Below are positions 49,940-59,596 of a DNA stretch of 64,000 nt, one piece after another. Numbering within the stretch: the stretch's first letter is position 1; every line of letters starts with the position of its first letter. Where the stretch lies: contig JAEWAN010000023.1 in NCBI GenBank assembly GCA_023391625.1, positions 56,046-120,045 on the forward strand. The letters run 5' to 3'. The position numbers and the translations under genes are program-made. This stretch comes from Bacteroidota bacterium. Its GTDB lineage: Bacteria > Bacteroidota > Bacteroidia > Bacteroidales > Paludibacteraceae. The notes under the pieces are model-generated. The model ran no database searches. It was not told the origin of the DNA and was given only the letters and a program-made list of their open reading frames with translations.

Positions 49940-50181
49940 TTTTTCCGTTAGTGTTTAGGAGCGTTTATGTGAGCAAATGTAACAGGGATTTCTTGGAGGC
50001 TGGAGAAGATGAAAAACTTTACGTAGTGGATTTTCCTGTTGAAAAGTTTAAGAAATATAGGAACTTATAAGATACACGGAAATATTTATCGTATCCGCAG
50101 AAGTATAAGTTACTTGTTGAAGAAAGGATGGAAGAGTCTTTTGTTAAAAGTGATTATAGAAAATAAATAAGTTGTATATAG
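49940..50181 (+). pseudogene. degenerate coding remnant
   Basis: One frame from about 49955 to 50071 reads as a plausible protein piece (RDFLEAGEDEKLYVVDFPVE, then KFKKYRNL and stop) without a start, and a second short frame (MEESFVKSDYRK) follows. It may be the remains of a gene between two acetyltransferases; it could also be chance. Confidence 0.3.
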
Positions 50182-50754
50182 ATGGATCGCATAGAAACAG
50201 AACGGCTGATATTACGGCATTTTGCAGAAAAGGATATGGAGGCTTTGTTTGCTATTTTAAGCGATAAAGAAGTGAATACATTTCTTCCAATGTTCCCGAT
50301 TCAGAATATGGAGGAAGTAAAAAATTATTTCCGTTATATCGAAGATTACGTTCGCCGGAGTGGATTTTACTATGCCGTTTGCCTGAAGGAAAATAATGTA
50401 CCTATCGGTTGTGTTCATGTGAGTGAAGATGACAGCCATGATTTGGGATACAGTATTAGGAAAGATTTTTGGCATAAAGGAATTTGTTCCGAAGCATGCC
50501 GGGCGGTAGTTGATATGTTGAAACAAACGGATATTCCTTATATTACAGCTACGCATGATGTGAATAATCCGAGAAGTGGAAAAGTAATGCAAGCCATAGG
50601 TATGACGTATAAATATTCGTATGAGGAACTATGGCAGCCTAAAAATTTTTTAGTCACGTTTCGGATGTATCAGCTAAACTTTGATGGGCAGCAAGACCGG
50701 GTTTATAAAAAATATTGGAATAAATATCCTGTTCATTTTGTAGAAGAATTATAA
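50182..50754 (+). CDS. RimJ/RimL-type GNAT acetyltransferase
   Basis: 190 aa. IETERLILRHFAEKDMEALF is the RimJ/RimL opening; DLGYSIRKDFWHKGICSEACRAVVDML the acetyl-CoA loop, followed by ATHDVNNPRSGKVMQAIGMTY. The C-terminal WQPKNFLVTFRMYQLNF is longer than in the acetyltransferase at 44301. Cytoplasmic small-molecule or N-terminal acetylation is likely. Confidence 0.9.
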   Translation: MDRIETERLILRHFAEKDMEALFAILSDKEVNTFLPMFPIQNMEEVKNYFRYIEDYVRRSGFYYAVCLKENNVPIGCVHVSEDDSHDLGYSIRKDFWHKGICSEACRAVVDMLKQTDIPYITATHDVNNPRSGKVMQAIGMTYKYSYEELWQPKNFLVTFRMYQLNFDGQQDRVYKKYWNKYPVHFVEEL

Positions 50755-50905
50755 AAACAGGTATAAGGCATTTTATCTTGTTTTATGGGGAAAACTTTCC
50801 TTGTGTGCGAATTATATATCAGTAAAATGACTTTCTAAGTCAAATTTCATAGAATTATTTTGTAACCTGTAGTGTATGTAGAGAGCTATTCGGAGTGTTG
50901 TGTTA

Positions 50906-50942
50906 TTTTTATAGTACTTTGTATTGCATAGTACTATAAAAA
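50906..50942. promoter_or_regulatory. perfect 12-bp inverted repeat, candidate PadR operator
   Basis: TTTTTATAGTAC (50906-50917), 13-bp spacer, GTACTATAAAAA (50931-50942). The right half also contains the shorter palindrome ATAGTACTAT. It overlaps the region just upstream of the -7 element of the efflux operon, whose sixth gene encodes a PadR-type repressor. Confidence 0.65.
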
Positions 50943-50945
50943 CTG

Positions 50946-50953
50946 TATATTTG
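50946..50953 (+). promoter_or_regulatory. -7 promoter element of the efflux operon
   Basis: TATATTTG, 4 bp after the inverted repeat and 56 bp before the ATPase gene; TTTG at 50918-50921 falls in the repeat spacer. Confidence 0.65.
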
Positions 50954-51009
50954 TAGCCGAATATTTCTATGTCGTGAATATTCTTTTTCTGTAAACTTAT
51001 TTTGTTAGC

Positions 51010-51690
51010 ATGATAACATTAAACAATATCAATAAAACCTATTATACGGAGTCTACATCCCTTCATGTCCTGAAAGGCATTGACCTGCATGTATCAAAAG
51101 GAGAGTATATTTCTATCATGGGTTCTTCCGGTTCCGGAAAATCTACTTTGCTGAATATCCTGGGTATATTGGATAATTATGATACTGGGGAATATTATTT
51201 GAATGATATTCTGATTCGAGATCTGTCCGAGAAACAAGCCGCTTATTACCGGAATGAAATGATTGGGTTTGTATTTCAGTCGTTTAATCTGATAAATTTT
51301 AAGAATGCATTGGAAAATGTGGCCTTGCCTTTGTATTACAAACATGTCAGCCGGCGTCGGCGCAATGACATCGCGATGGAATATCTGGATCGTATGGGTT
51401 TAAAAGATTGGGCGCACCATATGCCGAGTGAATTGTCCGGAGGACAAAAACAGCGGGTTGCGATAGCCAGGGCTATAATATCTAATCCTAAAATTTTATT
51501 GGCGGACGAACCGACCGGAGCTCTGGACAGTAAGACGACGGAGGAGGTTATGCAGGTGTTAAGGGAATTGAATAATACGGGTATTACTACTATTGTGGTG
51601 ACTCATGAGGAGGCTGTTGCTGAGGAAACAGACCGGATTATCCGCCTGAAAGATGGTATTATAGAACGTATTGACGAAAGAAAAAAATAA
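51010..51690 (+). CDS. MacB/LolD-type ABC transporter ATPase
   Basis: 226 aa. Walker A GSSGSGKST (residues 38-46), Q-loop FQSFNL, signature LSGGQKQRVAIARA, Walker B ILLADEPTGALD and the switch His in VVTHEEAVA. It powers the two FtsX-like permeases encoded directly downstream (5-bp gap) in a mechanotransmission-type exporter together with the adaptor and TolC genes. Confidence 0.95.
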   Translation: MITLNNINKTYYTESTSLHVLKGIDLHVSKGEYISIMGSSGSGKSTLLNILGILDNYDTGEYYLNDILIRDLSEKQAAYYRNEMIGFVFQSFNLINFKNALENVALPLYYKHVSRRRRNDIAMEYLDRMGLKDWAHHMPSELSGGQKQRVAIARAIISNPKILLADEPTGALDSKTTEEVMQVLRELNNTGITTIVVTHEEAVAEETDRIIRLKDGIIERIDERKK

Positions 51691-51695
51691 TTTTT

Positions 51696-52952
51696 ATGCT
51701 CGGATTCAATACCATACAGGAAGTCTTTGCTACATTGAAGCAGAATAAAATGCGTACTGTGCTGACGGGACTTGCCGTGTCATGGGGTATTTTTATATTG
51801 ATTGTACTTATTGGCGCCGGTAATGGGCTGAGGAATGGTGTGGAAGGCAATTTCAGCAGCCGGGCGGTAAATACGGTACAAATGTGGCCGGGGTGGGCCA
51901 CTAAACCTTACAAAGGTTTAAAAGCAAATCGGGGGCTGGCCTTTATGGAAAAAGAGCTGACCGTGATTGACGGATATGTGCCGGAAGCAGATTTGCAGAC
52001 CGGTTTGATTGAAAAATATTTAACAATAACTTATAAAAACGAGTATGGCAGTTTTTCGTTGGTAGGTGTGGAACCCAGCTATGCGGAAATCTTCAATTTG
52101 CAATTTCTCCCTGGTAATGGACGCTTTGTGAATGAACTGGATATACTGGAACGTAATAAAGTGATTGTGTTGGACCAGCGCGTGGTAGATGTCCTTTTTA
52201 AAGGAGAAGAGGCTTTAGGAAAATATGTGAAAGTAGGTTCGGTTATGTATCGGGTGGTTGGAATCAATACCAAGCGTTCCGATGGGGGAAGCGGAAGTGC
52301 TTATATTCCTTTTTCTACGGCACAGGCCATTTATAATCCGGATAAAAAGTTTTACAGCATTGCTTTTACTGTTAACGGGTTGGAAACGAAGGAGGCAAAT
52401 GATGCTTTTAACGACCGTTTGAAAGCCACTATGGGGCAGACTATGAATTTTGCTCCGGATGATCCTCAAGGGCTGTGGATATGGAATTCGCAACGTGATT
52501 ATATTGAAACGAAGAATATATTTGGGGGAATAAACATCTTTCTGACAGTGATCGGTATTTTTACTCTCTTGGCAGGAGTCGTAGGTATCAGTAACATCAT
52601 GCTCGTTTCGGTAAAGGAGCGTACTCGCGAGATCGGTATTCGGAAAGCCATCGGAGCACCTCCGGCCGCTATAATCCGCTCTGTGATAATAGAATCTATT
52701 CTTATTACTGCTATTTTCGGATATATCGGGATGTTGTTAGGCATTGGGCTTACGGAGGTTGTCGGTTTCCTTTTGGAACAAAATTCGGCAGGTGGCGACG
52801 GGGGAATGTCCATTTTCAGAGATCCTACGGTAAATCTCGGTTATGTTTTTGTAGCAACAGCTATTTTGATTATATCCGGCGTAATAGCAGGTTATATTCC
52901 GGCACGGCGTGCAGCTCATATTAAACCGATAGAAGCAATGCGGGAAGAATAA
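51696..52952 (+). CDS. MacB-like ABC transporter permease
   Basis: 418 aa. A first transmembrane helix (about 20-42) is followed by a periplasmic MacB_PCD domain of about 220 residues and three helices at the C-terminus. The coupling segment VGISNIMLVSVKERTREIGIRKAIGA and the ending GYIPARRAAHIKPIEAMREE are hallmarks of FtsX/MacB permeases. Works with the second permease as a heterodimer. Confidence 0.94.
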   Translation: MLGFNTIQEVFATLKQNKMRTVLTGLAVSWGIFILIVLIGAGNGLRNGVEGNFSSRAVNTVQMWPGWATKPYKGLKANRGLAFMEKELTVIDGYVPEADLQTGLIEKYLTITYKNEYGSFSLVGVEPSYAEIFNLQFLPGNGRFVNELDILERNKVIVLDQRVVDVLFKGEEALGKYVKVGSVMYRVVGINTKRSDGGSGSAYIPFSTAQAIYNPDKKFYSIAFTVNGLETKEANDAFNDRLKATMGQTMNFAPDDPQGLWIWNSQRDYIETKNIFGGINIFLTVIGIFTLLAGVVGISNIMLVSVKERTREIGIRKAIGAPPAAIIRSVIIESILITAIFGYIGMLLGIGLTEVVGFLLEQNSAGGDGGMSIFRDPTVNLGYVFVATAILIISGVIAGYIPARRAAHIKPIEAMREE

Positions 52953-52973
52953 TTAAACGTTTTTTAGATTGAA

Positions 52974-54287
52974 ATGAATGGTAAGTTAAAACATAAAAAT
53001 ACTTTTTCCGCTTTGTGCAACCGGATTAAAACCCTTTCTGTTTTTGACCTGGACTGGTGGCAGGAAGTATGGATGACTATTACTCATAATAAGTCCCGGA
53101 GTTTCCTTACGGCTTTCGGTGTGTTCTGGGGAATGTTGATGCTGGTGCTGATGGTTGGTTCAGGGGTAGCTTTACAACGGGGAGTTATGGGACCGTTGGA
53201 GGGATTTGCCACTAATTCTTGTTTCTTCGTTTCCGGTTCTACTTCAGAACCATACAAGGGATTTAGAAAAGGAAGGCAGTGGAATATCGTCAATGAAGAT
53301 GTCCCGGTACTTCAACAGAAAATTCCTGAAATAGAATATCTTTCTCCGGTGTTATTCCTCGGCAAGACCGATCATAATGTGGTGTTCGGCGACCGTTTCG
53401 GGAGTTATTCCGTTAAGGGCAATTATCCTGTGTATGATTTTATAGAGCGGTCTAATCTGCTGTACGGTCGGTATATCAATGATATTGACATATTGGAAAA
53501 ACGGAAGGTTTGTGTAATTGGTGAACGGGTTTATGAAGAATTGTTTGGAAAAGGAACTGACCCCGTAGGGCGTAACATCCGTGTGAATGGAATTTATTTT
53601 CAAGTGATAGGAGTAGTGCAAAGCGTATCTCAGGTCAGGTTGATGAGTGCGCCGGAGGAAACGGTAGTATTGCCTTTCTCTACTATGCAACAGGCGTTTA
53701 ATCAGGGAAACCGTGTTCATTTGTTGGCTGCTACAGCCCAACCGGGAGTAAAAGCAAGTGTCGTGGAACAGCGTATTAAAGACGAATTGAAACTGCTTCA
53801 TACCATTTCGCCGACAGATGAGGCAGCTGTATTCAGTATCAATCTGGAAGAACAGTTTACCATGTTTCTGTATTTGGGAATTGGGATAACTTCCCTGATA
53901 TGGATTGTTGGACTGGGCACATTAATAGCCGGAGGAATCGGGATTAGCAATATCATGCTTGTTACAGTGAAAGAGCGGACTAAGGAGATTGGAATCCGGC
54001 GGGCATTAGGGGCTACTCCCCATAACATTATTGTGCAAATAATGAGTGAAAGTATTATCCTGACGATCATAGCCGGTTTGGCCGGGTTAATGCTAGGGAT
54101 TGTTATTCTTCAGCTTTTGACCGTGGCATTAAGCCAAGGCGACCAGTTCTTTAAAGATCCGCAGATTAGTTTTTCCGTTGCGGTAGGTTCTCTCTTTATC
54201 TTGTTGTGCATTGGGACACTGGCCGGTTATCTGCCGGCAAGGCGGGCTATGCGTATTAAACCGATTGAAGCAATCCGGGAGGAATAA
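52974..54287 (+). CDS. MacB-like ABC transporter permease, second subunit
   Basis: 437 aa, same plan as the preceding permease: WWQEVWMTITHNKSRSFLTAFGVFWG at the first helix, periplasmic domain, then GGIGISNIMLVTVKERTKEIGIRRALGA and GYLPARRAMRIKPIEAIREE. The cytoplasmic N-terminus is about 35 residues longer. The two permeases diverge enough to suggest a fixed heterodimer. Confidence 0.94.
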   Translation: MNGKLKHKNTFSALCNRIKTLSVFDLDWWQEVWMTITHNKSRSFLTAFGVFWGMLMLVLMVGSGVALQRGVMGPLEGFATNSCFFVSGSTSEPYKGFRKGRQWNIVNEDVPVLQQKIPEIEYLSPVLFLGKTDHNVVFGDRFGSYSVKGNYPVYDFIERSNLLYGRYINDIDILEKRKVCVIGERVYEELFGKGTDPVGRNIRVNGIYFQVIGVVQSVSQVRLMSAPEETVVLPFSTMQQAFNQGNRVHLLAATAQPGVKASVVEQRIKDELKLLHTISPTDEAAVFSINLEEQFTMFLYLGIGITSLIWIVGLGTLIAGGIGISNIMLVTVKERTKEIGIRRALGATPHNIIVQIMSESIILTIIAGLAGLMLGIVILQLLTVALSQGDQFFKDPQISFSVAVGSLFILLCIGTLAGYLPARRAMRIKPIEAIREE

Positions 54288-54340
54288 CGTATAATGAATT
54301 TTAATGAATCATAAAATAAAAATATATAAACGTTACCAAT

Positions 54341-55444
54341 ATGAAAAAAATTTTTAAGTACTTGTTGTGGGCATTGCTGGCGGGTCTTATCATCTGGACA
54401 TTTGTGTACTTATACCAGAAGTCCCGTCCGGTAGAGATTTCTTACCGGATTGAAGAGTCATCCGTCGGAACTGTGGAGAAACGGACGGTTGCTACCGGAA
54501 AAGTGGAACCACGGAATGAGATATTGATTAAACCCCAGATGTCCGGTATAATTTCCGATGTGTATAAAGAGGCGGGGGAGAAAGTACAAAACGGTGATGT
54601 GATAGCACGGATTAAGGTTATTCCGGATATGGTAAGTTTAAGTTCGGCAGAGTCCAGGCTTAATCGGGCACAACTGGCGTTTGACCAGACAAAAAAGAAT
54701 TTTAACCGGGATAAGCAGTTATTTGAAGACCAGGTTATTTCCCGGGAAGATTTTGAAAAATCCCAGTTACAGTATGATAATGACAAGGAAGAATTGAAAG
54801 CGGCACAGGAAAACCTGAGTCTGGTGCGTGACGGTATTTCCGGAAATAAGTCTATGGAAACAAATACCCTTGTTCGTTCCACTATTGACGGGACGATATT
54901 GGATGTGCCCATAAAGGTGGGTAACTCGGTGATTCAATCTAACAACTTCAATGACGGTACAACAATAGCCACGGTTGCCGATATGGCCGATATGCTTTTT
55001 GTCGGCAAGATGGACGAGACGGAGGTAGGACGTATAAAAGTAGGTATGCCTATGGATATTACTATCGGGGCGTTGCAGGATTATAAACTGAATGCCGTGC
55101 TGGAGTATGTGGCGCCGAAAGGAACGGAAGAGAATGGAGCTATTATGTTTGAAATGAAAGCGGCTATGGAAATACCGTCGGACATGTTTATTCGTGCGGG
55201 TTACAGTGCTAATGCAGATATTTTGCTTGATAAAGTGGAAAACGTTGTTACAGTGCCGGAAAGTTGTATTGAATTTAGTGGCGATAGCGCTTTCGTATAT
55301 AAATTACTTACGGAAGAACCTCAGACCTTTGAAAAACAATATGTGCAGCTTGGACTTTCTGATGGAATAAAAATTCAGATAAAGGAAGGGCTGGCTGAAA
55401 ATGTAAAGGTTCGGGGAACAGAAGTGTTGGAGAAAAGGAAATAA
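54341..55444 (+). CDS. HlyD/MacA-type periplasmic adaptor
   Basis: 367 aa. One N-terminal membrane helix, a lipoyl half (ATGKVEPRNEILIKPQMSGIISDVYKEAGEKVQNGDVIARI), a coiled-coil hairpin (about 105-165), the second lipoyl half (STIDGTILDVPIKVGNSV) and beta-barrel/membrane-proximal domains ending near GLAENVKVRG. It bridges the inner-membrane permeases and the TolC-type channel. Confidence 0.94.
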   Translation: MKKIFKYLLWALLAGLIIWTFVYLYQKSRPVEISYRIEESSVGTVEKRTVATGKVEPRNEILIKPQMSGIISDVYKEAGEKVQNGDVIARIKVIPDMVSLSSAESRLNRAQLAFDQTKKNFNRDKQLFEDQVISREDFEKSQLQYDNDKEELKAAQENLSLVRDGISGNKSMETNTLVRSTIDGTILDVPIKVGNSVIQSNNFNDGTTIATVADMADMLFVGKMDETEVGRIKVGMPMDITIGALQDYKLNAVLEYVAPKGTEENGAIMFEMKAAMEIPSDMFIRAGYSANADILLDKVENVVTVPESCIEFSGDSAFVYKLLTEEPQTFEKQYVQLGLSDGIKIQIKEGLAENVKVRGTEVLEKRK

Positions 55445-55470
55445 TTCAATTTTAAAATAGAAGTGTAGAA

Positions 55471-56769
55471 ATGAACACAAAAATATATACCGTTTTATTT
55501 TTACTGTTTATCCCGTTTATGCTTTCCGCACAACAGCTGTGGACGTTGGAGCAGTGTGTGGACAGTGCGCTGGAGAATAACCGGAAAGTAAAACAGCAGA
55601 GTATAGCAGCACAGTCGCAGGCTATTGCTTATGACCAGGCAAGGAAAGATTTGCTGCCTAACTTGAATGCAAGCGCCGGACAGAACTTTAGTTTCGGGCG
55701 TACGCAGGTAGATTATGACCGTTATGAAAATGTGAATTCACAGAATACTTCATTCGGCGTGTCTGCCAATATCACTCTTTTTAACGGGCTTCGGATGAAG
55801 CATACGATCGATGCCCGCCGGGCTGACTTACATGCTTCGGAAGCAGATTTGGAGAAAATGAAGTCTGATATAACCATCAGCGTTACTTCCGCTTTTCTGC
55901 AAGTACTGATGAATAAAGAATTGCTTCAGACTGCTAATGAGCAGTTGGCCCTGACTCAGTCAAAGCTGGAACGTCAGCAGGCTTTGGTTGAAAATGGCAA
56001 ACTGGCCGAAGGTGAATTGTATGAATTGATAGCCCAGCAGGCAAAAGAAGAATTGAACCGCATACAGGCAGACAATGCCTTGCAGTTGTCTTTACTGGAT
56101 TTAGCCCAGATTTTGGAGCTGGATGATTTCTCTGCTTTTGATGTGGTTATGCCGGATAATCTTGAAGATAAAGATTTGGCAGCTCTTTCGGCAGAGTCTG
56201 TTTATGCCAGTGCTTTGACTCATCGTCCGGAGATAAAGGCTGCGGAGTATCGTTTGGAAAGTAGTGAGAAGTCAGTTTCTATAGCCCGTGCCGGATACTT
56301 TCCCAGCCTTACGTTGGGAGGTTCGGTAGGAACACGTTATTTCCACCCCAGTGTGATGGAACAGAATTTTGGCACTCAGTTAGAAAACAATTTTAATTCA
56401 GGGATAGGACTTAATCTGAATATACCGATATTCAATAAGTTTGAAGTAAAAAACAGGGTGCGCAGTGCGCGTCTGGATGTGGAAAGCAGCAAACTGGCGA
56501 TAGAGGATGTGAAGCTGGAATTACGGAAAACAATTCAGCAGGCCTACCAGAATGCGGTGGCGGCGAAGGCTCGCTGGGAAGCAGCAGATAAATCGGAGAA
56601 AGCAGCCTTGGAGGCTTATCGTTTTGCCAGTCAGAAATATGAGGCGGGGAGAGCCAGTCAGTATGAACTGTTTCAGGCTAAGAACAATCTGACTCAGGTA
56701 CTTTCAGAGCAGACGCAGGCTAAATTTGAGTATATTTTCCGGATCAGGATACTTGAAATATTGCAATAA
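55471..56769 (+). CDS. TolC-family outer-membrane efflux channel
   Basis: 432 aa with a signal peptide ending near LSAQQ. Two OEP repeats with long helices: LWTLEQCVDSALENNRKVKQQ, the FGVSANITLFNGLRMKH strand, and the second repeat SVSIARAGYFPSLTLGGS with LNLNIPIFNKFEVKNRV. The C-terminal helices end LSEQTQAKFEYIFRIRILEI. Completes the tripartite exporter. Confidence 0.94.
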   Translation: MNTKIYTVLFLLFIPFMLSAQQLWTLEQCVDSALENNRKVKQQSIAAQSQAIAYDQARKDLLPNLNASAGQNFSFGRTQVDYDRYENVNSQNTSFGVSANITLFNGLRMKHTIDARRADLHASEADLEKMKSDITISVTSAFLQVLMNKELLQTANEQLALTQSKLERQQALVENGKLAEGELYELIAQQAKEELNRIQADNALQLSLLDLAQILELDDFSAFDVVMPDNLEDKDLAALSAESVYASALTHRPEIKAAEYRLESSEKSVSIARAGYFPSLTLGGSVGTRYFHPSVMEQNFGTQLENNFNSGIGLNLNIPIFNKFEVKNRVRSARLDVESSKLAIEDVKLELRKTIQQAYQNAVAAKARWEAADKSEKAALEAYRFASQKYEAGRASQYELFQAKNNLTQVLSEQTQAKFEYIFRIRILEILQ

Positions 56770-56829
56770 AAATAATTTTAGAGGAAACGGTGAAAAGGTG
56801 ATTTATTATTTAGGAGATTGGGTTAAAGT

Positions 56830-57156
56830 ATGAATGTAGATAATATAAAATCACAAATGCGGAAAGGGTTTCTGGAATATTGCATTTTGCTTATTTTGAA
56901 AAAGAAACCAGCTTATGTGCCTGATATTATATCAGAGCTTAAAGAGGCGCATCTTATTGTGGTGGAAGGTACGTTGTATCCTTTATTGACACGTTTGAAA
57001 AACAGCGGACTGCTTGATTATCATTGGAAGGAGTCTACACAGGGACCGCCACGTAAGTATTATCATGTGACTTCACAAGGAGAGGAGTTTCTCTGTGAAC
57101 TGGATACTGCCTGGGGTGAAATATCCGGGGTAGTTAATAAATTGAAAGAAGAGTAA
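56830..57156 (+). CDS. PadR-family transcription repressor
   Basis: 108 aa, the compact PadR-s2 form. QMRKGFLEYCILLILKKKPAYVPDIISEL and VVEGTLYPLLTRLKNSGLLDYHWKES, PPRKYYHVTSQGEEFL give the winged helix, and a single C-terminal dimer helix follows. It is encoded in the efflux operon and probably represses it by binding the inverted repeat at 50906-50942 until a transported compound binds. Confidence 0.92.
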   Translation: MNVDNIKSQMRKGFLEYCILLILKKKPAYVPDIISELKEAHLIVVEGTLYPLLTRLKNSGLLDYHWKESTQGPPRKYYHVTSQGEEFLCELDTAWGEISGVVNKLKEE

Positions 57157-57209
57157 TCTATTTATATTTCAACATAAAGATTTATCAATTTTGTAAATAA
57201 GATATTAGC

Positions 57210-58880
57210 ATGAAAAAGACGTTTACTGTTAATTTAAACAGTGTCGTTTTCAATATTGATGACGATGCTTATGAAGTATTGAAAAAATATTTGGCGGATG
57301 TTGCAGCTCATTTTTCTTCCGAAGAAGAAAAAGAAGATATTATGGCAGATATAGAAGCCCGTATAGCTGAGCTTTTCTCCGAAAAGATAACACAAAATAA
57401 AAATGTCATTACAGTAGAAGACGTACGTGAGGTCATTGGGATAATGGGTACGCCCAGTCAGTTTTCCGATGAGGAAGAAACATCGGCCGAAAATGCTTCA
57501 AAGTCGGAGAAGAAGAAACGTGTCCGCCGTTTTTACCGTGACCCAGAGAATGCAATTCTGGGCGGAGTGGCAGGCGGACTTTCTGCATACATCGGTTTGG
57601 ATGTTACGATAATCCGTATTATTCTGATTCTTTTGGTTTTTATCGGATTCGGTCTGTTGATTCCTGTTTACCTGGTTGTGTGGATTATTACACCGGAAGC
57701 GATTACGCCGTCACAACGTCTGGAAATGCAGGGAGAAGATATTACGATTGATAATATCAAATCGGAGTTTGATAATGCCCGTACTTATGTACAGAGTGAA
57801 AATTTTAAAAATTCAGCACGTACAGTCGGTCAGCGCCTTGGGCAGATATTTAAATGGATTGTGAAAATAGTGCTGGGGTTTGTCGGAGCTATATTGTCAT
57901 TTGTCGGTATTATACTGCTTATCGTGCTGATACCTATGCTTATATTGGCATTGTGCACTCCCTTTGCCTTTTTTGATATGATGCAGGATTTCATACCGGG
58001 GATCACTGTTCTGCAACCGGAAAACCCTATTATGCTCCTTATTTCATTGATATTGCTGGTGGGTTGCCCTATTTTTCTGGTTATATACTGGATTATCCGT
58101 TTGGCAACCGGGCGTAAAACTCAATCCCGTACTACATTTTGGGTAACCTTGGTATTATGGCTTACCGGCATATTTATGTTTATCAGTGTAGGGACTAAAA
58201 CCGCTATTCAATATAAGAATGATAATCAGGAGTGGGTGATAAATCACCATACAGGCAGTATGGTGAAAGAGAACCGTGGCATTCCTTCCTATTCAGCCGT
58301 TTGTGTGAAAGGAAATTTTAAAATTGTGATAGAAGATCATTTTAGTGAGAACATTTTGCTGAAAGGAGATAGTGAGTTTTTACCTTATGTGCAGACCGAA
58401 GTCCGGGACAGTACATTGTTTATTTACGCCAATGGCATAGACCTGGAAGCTCCGGTAAGAATAGAGTTGGGGGTGGATAAGCTCACGGAATTGAATGTAG
58501 AAGGAGCTACGTTTGTTAAAACAAAAGGGGCGTTGGCCGTGGAAAATCTGTCCTGTGCCATGCAGGGTGTTGCGAAAGCAGATATAAATATTCTTGCAGG
58601 TAATACCCTGGATTTTGTTTTAGAAGGCGTATCCGATTTGAAAGTGCAGGGAATGTGTGAAAATGTTTATTTTAAAGCCAGTGGCGTTAGTCGTATTCGT
58701 GCCGGTGAATTAAAAGCCAGTAATACGAATATAAAAGTGGAGGGTTTCAGTTCAGCTGATGTATATGCTTCTGAACGGTTTGACGGGACTGCCAACGGGT
58801 TTGCCCGGATTGATTGTACGGGCAATCCGATAATTCAAACCAAAGTGACAGAAGCATTTACCCGGATAGATATCCGTTGA
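57210..58880 (+). CDS. PspC-domain envelope-stress protein with DUF2807
   Basis: 556 aa. An acidic N-terminal region with DDDAYEVLKKYLADVAAHF (about 15-90) precedes a PspC domain (RRFYRDPENAILGGVAGGLSAYIGLD, about 105-165), four to five membrane helices and a C-terminal DUF2807 auto-transporter-adhesin-like beta solenoid (about 365-550: FKIVIEDHFSENILLKGD, LNVEGATFVKTKGAL, VSDLKVQGM). PadR plus PspC/DUF2807 pairs are common in Bacteroidetes and Firmicutes. Its link to an efflux operon suggests sensing of membrane-active compounds. Confidence 0.9.
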   Translation: MKKTFTVNLNSVVFNIDDDAYEVLKKYLADVAAHFSSEEEKEDIMADIEARIAELFSEKITQNKNVITVEDVREVIGIMGTPSQFSDEEETSAENASKSEKKKRVRRFYRDPENAILGGVAGGLSAYIGLDVTIIRIILILLVFIGFGLLIPVYLVVWIITPEAITPSQRLEMQGEDITIDNIKSEFDNARTYVQSENFKNSARTVGQRLGQIFKWIVKIVLGFVGAILSFVGIILLIVLIPMLILALCTPFAFFDMMQDFIPGITVLQPENPIMLLISLILLVGCPIFLVIYWIIRLATGRKTQSRTTFWVTLVLWLTGIFMFISVGTKTAIQYKNDNQEWVINHHTGSMVKENRGIPSYSAVCVKGNFKIVIEDHFSENILLKGDSEFLPYVQTEVRDSTLFIYANGIDLEAPVRIELGVDKLTELNVEGATFVKTKGALAVENLSCAMQGVAKADINILAGNTLDFVLEGVSDLKVQGMCENVYFKASGVSRIRAGELKASNTNIKVEGFSSADVYASERFDGTANGFARIDCTGNPIIQTKVTEAFTRIDIR

Positions 58881-58882
58881 TT

Positions 58883-59596
58883 TTACAATAATACCATTTC
58901 TACGAAAGGTACTAGCAGTGCTGTCATTACTCCCATAATGCCGATAGCCAGTCCGCTTACCGCTCCTTCTAACGCCCCCATTTCCATGGCTTTGGCTGTA
59001 CCCAGCGCATGGGAGGCCGATCCCATGGCCAGGCCTTTGGCTATTTTGCTTTTAATACCTATTTTCCGAAGCAGTATAGGTCCTATCAAACCGCCGAATA
59101 TGCCGCATAATACCACAAATACCACAGCCAGTTCCGGTACTCCTCCGGTGTTCTGGGCAATGCTCATGGCTATCGGGGTGGTGACTGATTTGGGAGCAAG
59201 TGAAGCTACTAATACTTTGTCTGCTCCAAATGCTTTTGCTACGAGGATAACGCTGACTATCCCTACAATGCTGCCGGTGAAAACGGCTGTTAAGATGGAA
59301 AGAACGTTTCCTTTGATATATTCCAGTTGTTCATAAAGTACATATCCTAATGCTACTACGCTGGGACCCAGCATGAAGTTGAGAATGCGGGTCTGTTGGT
59401 AAAAAGTCTGGTATTCAATCCCTGTTATTTTCAGAAAAGGAATTATGATAACAACGGATATTAAGAGCGGTTGCAATAGGGGGAATTTGAGCTTTTTGTA
59501 GAGGTAAACTCCCAGCAGGAAAGTGCCGGTGGATAGCATCAGCATGAAGACTTCGCCGCTCACCATCGGTTTTAAAAACTCCCATATATTATTCAT
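58883..59596 (-). CDS. lrgB: LrgB/CidB-family membrane protein
   Basis: 237 aa with about seven membrane helices. LGPSVVALGYVLYEQLEYIK, VASLAPKSVTTPIAMSIAQNTGG and GLAMGSASHALGTAKAMEMGALEGAVSGLAIGIMG are LrgB hallmarks. In Firmicutes LrgAB modulates murein hydrolase activity and pyruvate uptake; the role in Bacteroidales is not settled. The start overlaps the lrgA end by 8 bp. Confidence 0.94.
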   Translation of the reverse strand: MNNIWEFLKPMVSGEVFMLMLSTGTFLLGVYLYKKLKFPLLQPLLISVVIIIPFLKITGIEYQTFYQQTRILNFMLGPSVVALGYVLYEQLEYIKGNVLSILTAVFTGSIVGIVSVILVAKAFGADKVLVASLAPKSVTTPIAMSIAQNTGGVPELAVVFVVLCGIFGGLIGPILLRKIGIKSKIAKGLAMGSASHALGTAKAMEMGALEGAVSGLAIGIMGVMTALLVPFVEMVLL

